Positions 37,412 to 50,652 are shown, counted from the stretch's first letter. The stretch: 64,000 nucleotides of DNA from Phascolomyces articulosus (GCA_025677815.1 JAIXMP010000036.1:1-64000), one strand, 5' to 3'. Notes: generated by a model not told the origin, from the letters alone. Numbers and translations are program-made.

Positions 37412-39542
37412 ATGGTGGTACCCCAATGTTCTGTCCCTGAAGAAGCACGTCGATTGTTGAAGTTGCTGATTCAAAAGAATCCTGCATTACAAATCTCGGA
37501 TGAATTCGTTGATAACAACGTTCATTTTAAAGGTGATGACCTCCCTGCCTTACCTGGTGGACTCAAATCGGGTGCCTTGAGTGCTGCATGTTCCGCTGCA
37601 TTAGGATCAGTTGCAGCTCAGGTTGCACAAGACAGATTTGGGTAAGATGTACATATAAAAAGGGGATACAGCATACTTTTATTGCAATTTATGACAGTAT
37701 TTAAATATTGATACCAACTCATCGTCTTATTCTAATATACGTACGAATAAAAAACGGACGATATATACCACTATTTAGGGGTGAAGGTAGTAATGTTCAT
37801 ATCGACACTAACCATGCAAGCTATTTTCTTTCTTCTCCTTTGCTTTGTCAATATGAGAACGAGTTTCCAGATTGGGATGATGCCGAAACACGAAAAAAAC
37901 CTTTGTATGCGTGCTCAACAAACATTTATCCCACTAAAGATGGTCGCTGGTTCCAGATGCATGGTGATTTGGATTGTCGTCCAATGTTTGAGAATATTGG
38001 TATTGCAGATATACCCAATGACATTACAACAGAAGGAGATGCAAGAGACATATTTATAAAATGAACAATGAATCATACAGCTGATGAGTTAGAAGCCATG
38101 ATGGTCAAGTATCGTCATAGCGGAAGTAAATGCTATGAGCCAGAGGAGTGGCTTGCAACCGAAATGGTGTGTATATATGATTTATATTCTAAATATTTTA
38201 GATGGTAACAATACTTTACCCATTTTATAGGGAAAAGCTTTAGCGAATAGACCATTATGTAATGTTCGTCAACTCACACCACCCGAAATCCCTACTTCAT
38301 ATCCTCCAACCAGCAAAAGCCGAATTTTGGAAGGAGTTAAGGTGGTAGAGATGGGTAAATAATATCCCTTCTTTATATGATGAGAAAAAATCGCCATGGT
38401 GTGAAAAGTAATTCGTTTGCTGATCTTTATTATTTTTATTTTATTATATGTAATTTTTATATATAGCGCGAATTATTGCTGGTACTAATTGATAAGTTAT
38501 TAGAATTATTAATTAATAAGTAATATTCAATTATTCAACCAAAAATCACTAATATGTTATAATTGAACCTTTGTTATTGTAGGTCCAATGATTGGAAAAA
38601 CACTCGCAGAGTTTGGTGCTCAGGTTATTAGAGTGAACAGCCCGAATTTGAGAGATTTGTCATGGTTACAGCCTACTTTAACCAGTGGATCACATACTGT
38701 GGCACTCGATGCACGTCAACCCGATCAAAAAGCACAAATTGATGAATTAGTTGCTCGAGCTGATGTGTTTATTGATGGATATCGTCCTGGATCATTAGAG
38801 CGTCTTGGTTTTGGCAGGAAACGTGTTATGGAACTAGCAGCAGGTCGTGATATCATTTATGTGGATGAGAATTGCTATGGTACTGAAGGTATATGCCTAC
38901 ATATCATAACACTAGAGTAATAATATTCAACAAAAAGAGTGTTTTTTCAGTGTATATAAATATAGAAAAAGAAATATACGGGTACTGATTTTTATACACA
39001 GGGCCATACAGTGGACGACCTGGTTGGCAGCAAATTGCTGATGCAGCCAGTGGAACATCTGTTGTTCAAGCACAGACACTAGGATTAAAAATCAAGCTGT
39101 GCTTCCACCCTTGCCTATCAGTGATCTTCTTACTGGTGTATTAGGAGCAACTAGTGTTCTTTGTGCTCTCCGTGACCGTGGCAGAAAAGGTGGCAGTTAC
39201 CATGTGGTTTCATCATTGACAGCACTTAATATGTTTTTTATTTCAGATGATGTCGGCGTCTACCCACCAGAAGTTGTGCAAGAAGTGGAACGAGTATATG
39301 GATTTGGCCCTATACTACCATCCGATCATGTTAAGAGCCTAGCTAATCGAATTATCAAGGCATGGCAGACAGTATCTCCCAAGCATATGGATTTTGAAGG
39401 AGAGTATTTTGTTGGATTTGATAGCGGGCCCTTTGGGAAAACAAAAATTGTTGCTCCTGTTGCTAAACTGGAAAAGTATCCATCCAAGTGGGATCATCCG
39501 CCAAGACCTTACGGTTATGATCAGCCAACATTCGAATATTAG
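37412..39542 (+). pseudogene. Class III (CaiB/BaiF-type) CoA-transferase, disrupted by a stop and a frameshift
   Basis: Remains of a two-domain family III acyl-CoA transferase. Exons: 37412-37641, 37779-38166, 38231-38354, 38467-38481 (15 nt), 38583-38888, 39002-39542. All splice phases agree, and the conserved core VVEMARIIAGPMIGKTLAE followed by FGAQVIRVNSP is clear, as are VFIDGYRPGSLERLGFG and GPYSGRPGWQQIADAASG (the block with the conserved aspartate). Two defects: an in-frame TGA at 38062-38064, where Trp (TGG) would fit between IFIK and TMNHTADELEAMM; and a missing base in the A-run near 39090, after which the frame needs one extra nucleotide to read NQAVLPPLPISDLLTGVLG through to the stop. 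With one added base the last exon fits exactly. A recently inactivated gene is the simplest reading; sequencing error is the alternative. Confidence 0.75.
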
Positions 39543-39780
39543 TTTATATCTTTATATTATGTTATTTTGAAAAGGAGTATACTATCTTATTGTTATCAAT
39601 GGAGGAAATACCAATGTGTCTTGTTATGTATAATGTTGTTTTGTTTGTTTATAAATGTTGAATGCCAATTTTCTCAATATTATGCTTTATTAAATTGCTA
39701 TACTGTTTATATGATAATGCTTGTAAAGCTGGTATATATATATATACAAAAAAAAAAAAAAAGAGTAGGACATAGCTATA

Positions 39781-41856
39781 CTAAGGGTCAACTTTTTCTT
39801 GCAAGTGTTCAATACTATTACCGCCAACGGTGTTGATAGATTTTTCATATTCAGCCAATTCCTGTTTGGCTGCATCCACATCAATGAAGAGAACGATAAC
39901 TGTTGCAGCTAAAAATAAACCAAGAACAAATGGCCAACCCATCCAAACATTTGAAGTAGATTGTGAGATTGCGCCTACGACAACTGGTCCAATCCATCTA
40001 AATCAGCAAGTAGTATACAGTAGCTGTTGTCAGTCATCTGATTCTAACTATAGTATCAACAATGCCTCGCCACCATCACCGCCTAGAAATTATTTATATT
40101 GGTGTTTATACTTACGAGGAAGCTTTGTTGACAATTCCAAATAAACCAAAAAATAGATTTTCTTTTCCTTTTGGAGTCAGTTCCGCCAGCATGGTTTGTT
40201 GCCATGCCCAAATAGGTGCAGTAAATAAACCAGACCAAGCAGCTTGAGCCCAAAGTTCCCATGTTGTCTATAGTAATCCAAAACATTTAACAAATCTATT
40301 ATTAGAATATCCAACACACATATATTTTTATGTTTATAAGAAACTTGTAGAAGAGTAGAAAAAAAATATAGTAAACTTAATACCTTAAATCCAAAATTAT
40401 TCATGCTGATACCGAAGCAACCCCATAATGGAATAACAGACGTTAAGCCAACAATAATCAAGAGATTCGTCTTTGTTGAAACGCCAAAAGTCTTAGTAAT
40501 GTATAAAAACAAAACGCAACCCAAAATCGATGTGATGGCAGTAACAAGACCGAAAAGAGTAGATTGTAATGCAGAAAAGTTGGTCACTTCGCCTGTAATG
40601 ATGGTAATCATGGTGTTGATAGTTGATACAGCATCTGAAAACATAAAGTATGAAAAAATATACATAAAAAGGTATCGTAATTTTCGTGCCTCTCTATAAA
40701 AATCAACGTTGTAATATATACCAACATATATTAATTAAAGAAAAATTCATATCGTATTTTCATTTGAAGGTTTCTAAAAAAATTAAACCTGAAATGGTTT
40801 ATTCACCTGAGAGCCTGGAAAATAGATTTCCAACCAACAGTCCAATGACTTTCCCCTGGGGGTAATGGAGGTCCTTGCCTTCCTGATGGTTGAAACATAA
40901 AGTATGGTATAGCATTGATAACCCAAAATCCTCCACATACAGCAGTACATATAAAATTATATACAGGTGCATCACCGAGCATTCCATTGGCACCCCAAGG
41001 AATAAATCCTGGACCTGCAAGTACAGCTGTAAGAATTAAGAAACCAATATTAGACCATGTTGTAGAAATGGCAGATACATGATTACGCCACTTTTCCACT
41101 ACTGTTTCCGATTCTTTAAACGATAGGTTGGCGCTCGCTCGTGCCTGACGTACAACAGGTAAGTTGTCGCTCAGTGTCGGAAACGCAGCACCATAAAAAA
41201 CAAGCGTGGTGCCGTAGGAAATCAAACCAACAATGAAAATCGCCATCATAACACCCCAATTACTGCCATCATCGTTCACAAGAGCAACAGGAATAATTTG
41301 AGTTGTGCATGCAATGATAGTTGCTGTTAATAAAATATATCGATTCCATCGGCCATAATCTGCCAAACTGCCGAACGATGTAAATAGTAAAAATTGAACT
41401 GAAAATGAGATAGACTGCACATAAAGCATCATGGACGAAACAGGAACTGATCCCGATGCACTTGGCCACCGAACATTGCATGGCGTTAACGCGTTTTGAA
41501 TATCACAAGGACCTCCTGTGTCCGGGTTATGTCCTGAACGAAACGCTAAATATTGCAATATGTTGGGCAGAAACGAAAATACGGTAAAGCCATTATTCTT
41601 ATTTATTTTATTTTTTTTGACGGAAAATATAATTAATATCTTCAATTTTTGATCTATTGGCAACACAAAAGATAAAATAAGAATAGCTTACTCCATTATA
41701 ATACAAGTAATATCCCCAGAGTTCCATTTTTGTAGCAGGAGGTTGTTGGTTAACTACAGTAGCTTTAATAGGGTCTTCTTCTTCCAAATCATTGCCATTG
41801 CTGTCTTTTGAATGTAGAGTAAAGGGATCTGCAAAAAAATGATCACGTAATGACAT
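39781..41856 (-). CDS. atg22: Atg22-like vacuolar amino-acid effluxer
   Basis: Multi-spanning vacuole membrane protein that exports amino acids released by autophagic breakdown. Five exons give 544 residues: 41856-41692, 41597-40807, 40693-40384, 40267-40116, 39997-39781. Family blocks are MELWGYYLYYNG followed by NNGFTVFSFLPN near residue 50, LLFTSFGSLADYGRWNR, YGTTLVFYGAAFPTLSDN, WSNIGFLILTAVLAGPGFIP, YFMFSDAVSTINTM and WELWAQAAWSGLFTAPIWAW followed by ENLFFGLFGIVNKASS. About ten to twelve hydrophobic segments are visible, with a cytosolic N-terminus of about 45 residues. The family belongs to the UMF1/MFS group. Its stop lies 240 nt from the convergent CoA-transferase relic, and the next gene on the same strand is Snx4, another autophagy-related gene. 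Confidence 0.9.
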
Positions 41857-42803
41857 GATTGAAATGAGTTATATAAAAAGAAAAGAAAAGAAAGAGAAAA
41901 GTTATGTTTCTTTCACAGTCTTTTATAAAATTAGAATAAGCAAAAGACAAGGAATATATACCGACTGATATTTATTCAAAAGGGAGTTGAAGTTATATAT
42001 GTATGTTTGTTGGGGGAGAGAGATGTTATATAAAGAGCGGGAGATGATAACTGAATCTTGCTGCAGTAGCCCACTTTCAAGTAGTAATGAATGTATAAAG
42101 AGGGACAGAACCAAAAATATCCCGCTGCAATGCTGTCAAGATCAAGAAGTATATATTCCAAACAGAACATTAATAATGCATACTATGGAGTCATATTAAA
42201 ATAGGTTTTGTTATGGATACGAAACGATATCTTCTTTGTAGTATTACTACGACAAAGGATTTCATCATTTTATAACCATTTTAATGAATTAATATATAGG
42301 CGTAGTAAAACCATGGAATGTGTCCTTTACTCCTATTTCTTTTATGAAAATTAGATTCAAATACATGCATAATGAGATAATTAATTATATGACATAAAAA
42401 TAGTAAGATATCATATATAAATGTCATTATTATACAGGCCGTGTTTTATATAGCAAAAAAGCAACAAAATTACAATTTTTTATGTGCTAATTAGAAATAG
42501 ATAGATCAACATTATGCGACCATATGAAAACGTTGTTGTTGTTTATATCCAAATATATAAAATAATTATGGTTTTTAATGTAAGCTTATAATATTGTTTA
42601 ATACAATGAAGATAATGAAATAAGATGCGTATATATTGTAAATCAAAGAAGGAAAAAAAAAATTGAAGGTAGTATGCAAAATGACGGCAAATGTTGTATA
42701 ATGTGGATATGTTAGTTATGTTATTTTTTGTTGTTTGAAATGATTTTTTTTAAAAATATAATGCAAGGGTATGAATATGATATAAATGTATTTTGTTAAA
42801 AGT
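41857..42803. other. Intergenic stretch between Atg22 and Snx4
   Basis: No gene seen in 950 nt. It holds the Atg22 promoter (pyrimidine-rich on the minus strand just upstream of 41856) and the AT-rich 3' end of the Snx4 gene. Confidence 0.5.
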
Positions 42804-45083
42804 TTAATATGTGTCGCCGTCGTCATATTGTTGATACTCGCCATCATGTCGATCTTCATTTTCATCGTCATCATCCAATTTGATACTTTCTAGTGCAGGT
42901 AAGATACTTTCCCATAATTTGATACTCTATATCCCAATAATCATAAATAATCAAAAACTTTTCAATTAATATTCCATCATTTTTATACATAGGATAATCC
43001 TCCCTTCATTTTCTTTTCTACCTTGGTATAAAATGAGATGTGGCTATCAGCATAGGCTGTCAAGCCTTGTTTAAGTTCAGCCGTTTTAGTTTCTTGAAAT
43101 GTTTCAAATTCTTCTGACATTTGTTCTGAGAATCCAGTTGTAATATCACTTGTTCGTGTTACTTCTTCTTGTAACTATACATATGGCGTATCAAAAAGGA
43201 TAATCCTAAGATAAAAAAATACTCCTTTTCTCCTCCCTCATTTTGTAATAATATTTACCTCTTGAATTTTTTGTTCAATTTCGGCAAGTTTTGAAGGTGA
43301 ACTATTAGCAATTTTATCACGTTCTTCTATCGCACGTTGTAAATACGTTGATAATTCTTCAAAATCAATTTGGCTTTCATCCCGTTTTTGAAGGATATCC
43401 TAAATATTCCATAAATAGTGTTCCCAATGCTCGATTAATCAATTTTGATATAAAGATATAAAGGGGGAGGGGAGGAGTGATCAATAGTAAATATATAAGA
43501 ATACATATATACACATACCTTGACAGCATGGCAATAGGCTAACAATTCATGTAAATCATTCATAAATAACAATTCTTCAGTCGAATTCATTTCCTTCATA
43601 TATTTTCCATATGTCTCCGTGGTTTCAGCAAATTGCCTTAATGGCATGGTAATGCTAGATTCCATTGCTGATATTTCTCGAATACTCCACGCGAAACTGG
43701 TATAATCTCGTATTAAACCTGATAAAAAATTGGAAAATATTAATATCACATGTAAAAAAACTGTTGTTTACATATTTGTATACAAAATATACAGTTGGCA
43801 GCAAAATAACGAGTCAACAACTTTCTTTACCTGTCTGTCGTTGGCTGATTCGGGAATAGAGCTTTTCAATGGTGAGAATATTATCTTCAAGTTTATCGAC
43901 ATAATCTTGCATATCAAGAAATCGTTGATCTGGTTTCTTGACTGTTGCAAAAGCATTCATTAAAACATCCCCCAATGTATCAAAAAAGGAAGGTTTTTCA
44001 ACTGCTTTGGTTGATTGAATAGCACGTTTATCATTTTTCTATATATGATACATTTTTTTTTTAAAAAAAACATTCATTAGGATCCATACATTTTTAATCA
44101 TGGTAAATAACATAAGTATATGCGTACAAAATCATCCGATTCGAGAAATATTCGGGTGGATTGAGCTTTTTGTAAAACTGGGTGGTTGGCCACGCGATTC
44201 AGAAACCACTGTAACCTGTTATTAATATTTTTGGATAGGATGAGAAAAACATGAATATTTTTGTTCACTTGATCAAAAAATACTGATGAATTAAACAAAA
44301 ATATCCCCCTTTATAATATTTACCCCCATCGTCTTCTTTCAAGAAATTCAGGACTGAATCGTTCACCATTAAGATACCCTATATATAAAACGTGTGAGTT
44401 AGGTTTGGATTCTACATACAGGTACATACTTATGCATAGGAAAAATATACCTAGCCGATGCTTTTCTGGTAGTGGGGGGACAACACAAATAGGATACTCA
44501 AGTTCCAAAGCAACATGTAACCAAATAAAATCTTGATATCGTCGTCTTACTGAACGTGGGCGTGAGCTGCTAAATGTTTCAACATTTGTCTAATATAAAT
44601 ATCTGTCAGATAAAAGTAGTTTTTGTGGCACCTACATCATAATAAAGAGTTGTAATCTAAATAACGTGGGGGATTTCTGTGTGGGGGGGCAAAAGTGAAA
44701 GAGAAAAATGGTATATAAACTCACTTCTGTCGTGACAAGATAAGAAATAAACCCTTGAACTACTGTTGCTGATTGTTTTTGAGGATCTTCTACACGGATG
44801 ACCATTGAATTGGCGTTAGAATTATGATTTGGTTCTGATGTAGATGGTGTAGGTGGATCTTCAAAAGTACTTGTCGTATAGGATTGCTAATTAGGAACTT
44901 TAGTAAAGGAAAAAAAACACTCGTTTTAAAATTGTTATTTCTGCATAATTGAGAAGAGACAAACTTTCTTACTTCATGGTTTTGAAATGGATCAAAACTG
45001 GGTACTGATGATCTATTGTCATATGAAAAGCCATTGGTATTACTAGACCAATCAGGTTCGTCAAATACATTTTCATTCAACAT
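42804..45083 (-). CDS. snx4: Sorting nexin Snx4/Atg24
   Basis: PX-BAR protein that binds PtdIns3P and tubulates endosomes, recycling cargo to the Golgi; it also has a role in selective autophagy. Ten exons give 459 residues: 45083-44973, 44886-44725, 44589-44451, 44378-44324, 44215-44128, 44038-43831, 43718-43519, 43399-43259, 43174-43022, 42926-42804. After a short disordered N-terminus the PX domain (about residues 60-180) shows RRRYQDFIWLHVALELE, VVPPLPEKHRLG and FSPEFLERRRWGLQWFLNR followed by VANHP. The remainder is a coiled BAR domain with GLIRDYTSFAWSIREIS and ELQEEVTRTSDITTGFSEQ. The tail is acidic (LDDDDENEDRHDGEYQQYDD). The PX lipid-binding residues RRRYQDF and PPLP are intact. Assignment to Snx4 rather than Snx7/Snx41 is by overall similarity. 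Confidence 0.88.
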
Positions 45084-46087
45084 GGTTTTTTAAAAAAGGG
45101 AATAAAAAGAAGTAAAGGAAGAAGAAGAAAAAAACAATAAAAAAGTTGGCAGAGCGAAAGTCTTTTTACTTGCTGTCTGCCGCATTGCAAATTACTGTTT
45201 TTGGTACTATCATTATCTTTGTTGTTATTAGAGTTGGAATACATATATATATATGTAATATATAATACACTCTCAGAGTATATATAAACATTAAACTGTC
45301 CTCAAGTGGCCTTGGTCCTTTCATCATGTATGCAATTGGTGGCGTAATTATTACTGCATTAAAAAAATCAGCTACCTTATTATAGAAGATAATCCGAATA
45401 ACTGGATCATTATCAACTCTCATAGTAGAAAAACTTGCTGTAATCGTAGATAACTTTTTCTTTCTTGTAGTCAGATCAATAATGTATTGTTGTTAAAATG
45501 AACACATGCTGGATAGTAGTTATTCTCGGTTGCTTTGTAATAAATTAATATTTCATATATTGATTGGCAAATCAAAAAAACACATGGTAACAATATTAAC
45601 TTGGTTTTACGAACTATCAGAGAGCTATTGCGGAGCAAGTTACCCAGTAGTACGAATAAAACGCTGGATTGACACATTTTACTCAACTAGCTCACTACCC
45701 TTTCTTTTTTTTTTATGTAACAATATTCCATTGTCACTGGAAGAATCGGATGAATCTTCTGTTTTATACTCCAACAATGTAGAAGCCAAGGAAAAAGACG
45801 TGGTTTGTGCTTTGCGTAGTTTCGTTTGATTTTAAAGATATTCATCATGATAAAACCCTTCTCTTGGTAATAGATAAGTCATGTATATATATATCAATCG
45901 TACATGAAATGGTCTTTTCAAATTTTTTACTAAATCCCACTCCTTTGAATGCAGTCAGTTAATTATTTATATCCAATTTTCCAGCGTATCGATAACGTAG
46001 AAAAAATAACCAAATTACAATATCCCGTTTATACAAGTTATTTTATTTCTTTTTTTTTTGAGAGAGAAAGTGCTAAGGACATGTTGT
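45084..46087. other. Intergenic stretch between Snx4 and ribosomal protein gene
   Basis: No gene that I can support in 1 kb. A plus-strand frame at 45506-45829 (107 residues, starting MLDSSYSRLLC) is open but unrecognised, has no clear leader and is matched by open frames on the other strand, so I leave it as unproven. The part next to 45083 holds the Snx4 promoter. Confidence 0.4.
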
Positions 46088-46878
<791 letters not shown>

Positions 46879-46983
46879 GACGATTAAGTAGGAAGAAAGG
46901 GGCCTTAAGGACGACCCGCTTCACCGCTTTTGGAGAACCCCGACTATTGTGTGTATGGAAGACCTAGCGAATAAGATACTTTT

Positions 46984-47053
46984 GTTAAAGTGCGGGATTA
47001 CATTTTTGGCCAATGTCAAGCTTAGGTTAAAGTGCGGAGAATAGTTAAAGTGC
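46984..47053. promoter_or_regulatory. Three direct copies of GTTAAAGTGC upstream of rpl23
   Basis: The ten-base word GTTAAAGTGC occurs at 46984-46993, 47026-47035 and 47044-47053, all in the same orientation, 106 to 175 nt upstream of the uL14 start codon. Three exact copies within 70 nt are unlikely by chance. The position fits an upstream promoter element, but function is inference. Confidence 0.45.
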
Positions 47054-48855
47054 CAAGTCTGTAACTTTGTTGCATTGACTAAAAACAGTTATTTGCTGGA
47101 TAATGCGCACCATAAAACTTGTTTCCACTATGAATCTACTAATACATTCATCTATTATCTATCAATTTAAACTACATTGACCATCCATTATGCGGAAGTT
47201 CTTTTCATATCTGTTTTATTTTCATGCATGATGTGGTACACTATGGTATATTTATACTTTCTTATCGGTTACCGTGTTTTTTTCATGCCATTCCACCCAC
47301 CTTCTGGTAATACTTACTAAGACAATTCCTTTTTTTTGTGCCATCCACCTTTTTTAGTTGTCCAGCACCCATATTTGACCTTCGTTGTTTATATCCAATG
47401 AGCTTCCATGCTATGACACTCACATCAAGCCATCTTGTTCTTTCATGATTCTCAGTGATGTCAAGTCGCCTTTGCCTTTGTGGTCTTTTTCTGCTTCTCT
47501 GTAATAGTGTGTCAACACATCCTCATATGATCCATAATGTTTCGATTCTTTATCATGGCATGTCATCCATCTATGGCCATCCACACTTGTGTAATCCTCT
47601 ATTGCGTCACTTTGTCTATATTTGACAATTCATTCAATGGTCCATCTATTTGTGTCGCACTATATTCCATCTATTCTTCATCTATGCAAGTTGTCATGCA
47701 TTGCTCTGTCATGTCGTCCATATGATTTGGAGATCCATTCTGTGACCACGTTTTTCTTCCATGTCGAGCCATCTCCATCTGCCTATCTATACTACTTCAA
47801 TCTTTGTCAAGACATCCATCCATGATCATCAATGCTATATGGGTTTTCTAGCTATATATTATACGTCCTATATATCTTTTTTTTTTTGGTTGCTCATTCT
47901 CTGGTAGCCTTTTGTTGTGTTATGCCATTGAAATGCATTATCAAGTACGCCGTGTCGTACCAAACTTCAGTCTATGTTGATACAATGATCCTTTTTAACG
48001 TCATTACAAGCTGTTGATTGTCTGCCATGTTCGTGTCGTTTGTTCTATGTGACTGAGTTTGTTTGGTTATGTTTCCGGGTTTTGGTTGATGGTTCTTTCT
48101 CCACAAGTCCTGTATGTCACGCTCCCGTTTGCGGTACGCCGTTTCCTCATATGTCGGGTGCTAGTTTGGGCAAATCTTGCTGAAACTTCATTCGTATTTT
48201 TAGGGAGGAAGACGGCTTCCGAAGGTCCACTTGCGGTGGCGGGTAGAGGCCTTTGAGTAAGGATTAGGCCGCCAATCAACAATTGATTAGGCTTCGGCTC
48301 ATCATCAATGATTAGGTATATCGGACAAAACCCTCAAATCTCACAAACAGTAAGTCTAATGAATGTGTGTATGTGAAAAAGGAAACTATATAAATGTTCA
48401 TTGTATGTTAATACCTGAAGCCTTTATTTTATTTTATACATATGCGATCGTACTCTGGTGCCTTTTATTATTATTATTCAACTTTGTATATTCATATACT
48501 CTTGTACTATTATTCCATTTTATAGATTCATATATTCTAGTACTATTATTTGATTTTTATACACTTAATAAGGCTGATTGGAGCTGGGTAATGCCACATA
48601 ACGCATGTATTTTAAAATTTGGGACCTGAAAGAGAAATGATAGAGTAAATATCCCCAATAGATGATATTCAACAATAGTAAAAGGCAAATATGCTATTTG
48701 TTTAAAATGATAAATATGCGTATATGTATATTTAAGGAATAAAAAGTTGAAATGATGCAAATTCACAAATTCACCAAAAGGTTGATCAAATTAATAGGTT
48801 GTAGTACAATATAAAATTCAAATGAAAAGTTTCTAAGCATATGTTTACTTTCTCT
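47054..48855. other. Long intergenic region with CCATC/CATCC words and a GC-rich island
   Basis: No gene that I can support in 1.8 kb. From about 47100 to 47830 the plus strand is pyrimidine-rich and full of degenerate ccatc/catcca words without a clear period. From about 48080 to 48270 the sequence becomes GC-rich, unlike its surroundings, and is open on the minus strand (48067-48282) without a recognisable domain. It is followed by three copies of GATTAGG at 48262-48268, 48285-48291 and 48310-48316. The rest is AT-rich. An eroded mobile element or an RNA gene are both possible. Confidence 0.4.
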
Positions 48856-50652
48856 CTACTCTAATTCAACATAATTGGCAGGGAACTATCAATATAAAAA
48901 AAAGGATATCAGTTGAAATTAGCTAATTCAAAATCTATGTCTCTTATCCAAAGAGGTAATCGAAGAAGAAAGCACTATAACTTACCAATCCTTGTTCTTT
49001 TCCAATTTTTCCAGTCCACCAGTCATCCTGACTATCTGTTTTCTCAACAATGACAATAATTTGACCTTCCTCAAAACTTAAATCACCAGGTTGATCACCT
49101 TTGAAAGCATATAATGCTCTAGCAACAGGTTCTGGAGCAGGTCGACGTGGTGCCACTGGAGGAGGGGGTGGAGGTGCTGCGTATTGTGGTTTATGAATGG
49201 ATGGTGGTGATGTATAACTTGGTGGTGGTGCAGGTGGTGTATAGGGTTTTTGTGCTGCATATGCTGGTGATGGCGAAGGACTGCCATACGTTCGTGGAGC
49301 AGAAGATGAATTCACTTGTCGATTCACTGGAGGTGCACGAAGTGTACCTGGTTTCGAAATTGTGGTAGATCGATAGACTTGACTTGTTGATCCAGTGCCA
49401 TTTTCTTCACCTTCTTCACCCATACCTCGGTTTCGATTATATACAGATGAATGAATATTACCAAGTGAATTGAATTTTGCGCCAAGAGCACGATAAAGTG
49501 GATCAGCTTCAGGTGGTGGTGCAACACTTCCATTCAATAATTCCTTGGCAGTAACACGCCTTCCGTAAAACTTTTCATTTGCATCATTACGGGTCAAAAT
49601 TACTGAACCCTCGAGTGAAACACCTGATGATAAAAAAATAAGCATATGATTTTTTCTTTTGTATATGGATCTAGACTCAAAAAAATGACATCAGCAACAC
49701 GTTACCTGCAAATAGACCTCGTGTTTTACTATAGGAATAAACGGCAGCAATATGTTTAAGAGATGCGGATCCAGAAGCTTCTGCGTTACGACCAATAGGT
49801 CCAGCAGCAAGAGAAACGTTGCCGCCAAGAGTAATGTTGCCAAATTGGCTAAAGGTCTTGACAGCTTCCTTTGTGTTAAGTACCAGCACAAAGTCCGTCA
49901 GCTCAGCACCGATCTGTCCTCCTGCACCAGCCCCAGCTGTTCCAATAGCGGATGGTGCAGACCATGCTGTAATTTATCATAACGGGTTAAGAACATATTG
50001 TTCAATTGATCGGTCCATCTATATTATATATCCTCTCCCTCATTCTTTCATCCTAACTATTCTTATTCCAATAATTCATCCAATAGACTTACAATTATCA
50101 GGTAATCTAATATATATATTTATCAAGAAATAAAAAATTATTATTCTAGACTTTCCACCTTTCCAGCACAGATCGATAATTATATATAGAAAATATCAAC
50201 AAAGAAAGTTTCAACAATACCTTGCTACTACAAGGCCACTACCTGCTCGACCACTGAATAAGAAGCCTGCTTTAAGAACAGTAAAGATTGCCAAGCCTTG
50301 AGCATTTTGTAAAACTGATTCAGGAATCACTTTATCAACAAGACCAGTTCCGAGATCTACGAAAAAATTTTGTTGTCAGTTTATATTCTAGTTGTCGTTT
50401 TTTAAAGGATTCATTATAAGGTTTTGTTGTTATTTCAGTTGGTATACCAATAAAAGAATTCAGGATCTTTGCAGCTTTTTTACATTCCCCTGGAAAAAAG
50501 ATGACAGGTACAAAGAAAACACGAATATATAATTAATATGATTTGAATTTCACCACTAGAGGAATAGCCATTAGTAAAGTTATATAAATCATACCACCAA
50601 GTTTAGCAGGAATAGGTGAATTGATGGATAATGAGTTGACTCTTTTTTTCAT
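48856..50652 (-). CDS. SYLF-SH3 protein, Ysc84/Lsb3 type
   Basis: Actin-associated protein of cortical patches and endocytosis. Seven exons give 392 residues: 50652-50595, 50489-50448, 50356-50221, 50106-50093 (14 nt), 49966-49706, 49623-48986, 48885-48856. Residues 1-220 are the SYLF domain: LPECKKAAKILN-like start (here GGECKKAAKILNSFI), VIPESVLQNAQGLAIFTVLK, AGFLFSGRAGSGLVVAR, SWSAPSAIGTAGAGAGGQIG, then LGGNVSLAAGPIGRNAEAS and YSYSKTRGLFAGVSLEGS. SYLF domains bind phosphoinositides. A Pro/Ser/Ala-rich linker with polyproline (APPPPPPVAPRRPAPEP) leads to a C-terminal SH3 domain: ARALYAFKGDQPGDLSFEEG, DDWWTGKIGKEQGLFPANY, ending VELE. The last exon of 30 nt completes the ALYDY/WW/FPANY hallmark set. 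Confidence 0.92.

Noticed and set aside
45506..45829. 107-codon plus-strand open frame
   Set aside because: No recognisable motif, mixed hydrophobic runs from AT-rich DNA, and overlapping open frames on the other strand; kept only as a note in the intergenic entry.
49078..49533. Alternative frames over the Ysc84-like gene, both strands
   Set aside because: Repetitive His, Gln or Val-rich frames produced by the Pro/Ser-rich linker coding sequence read out of frame.
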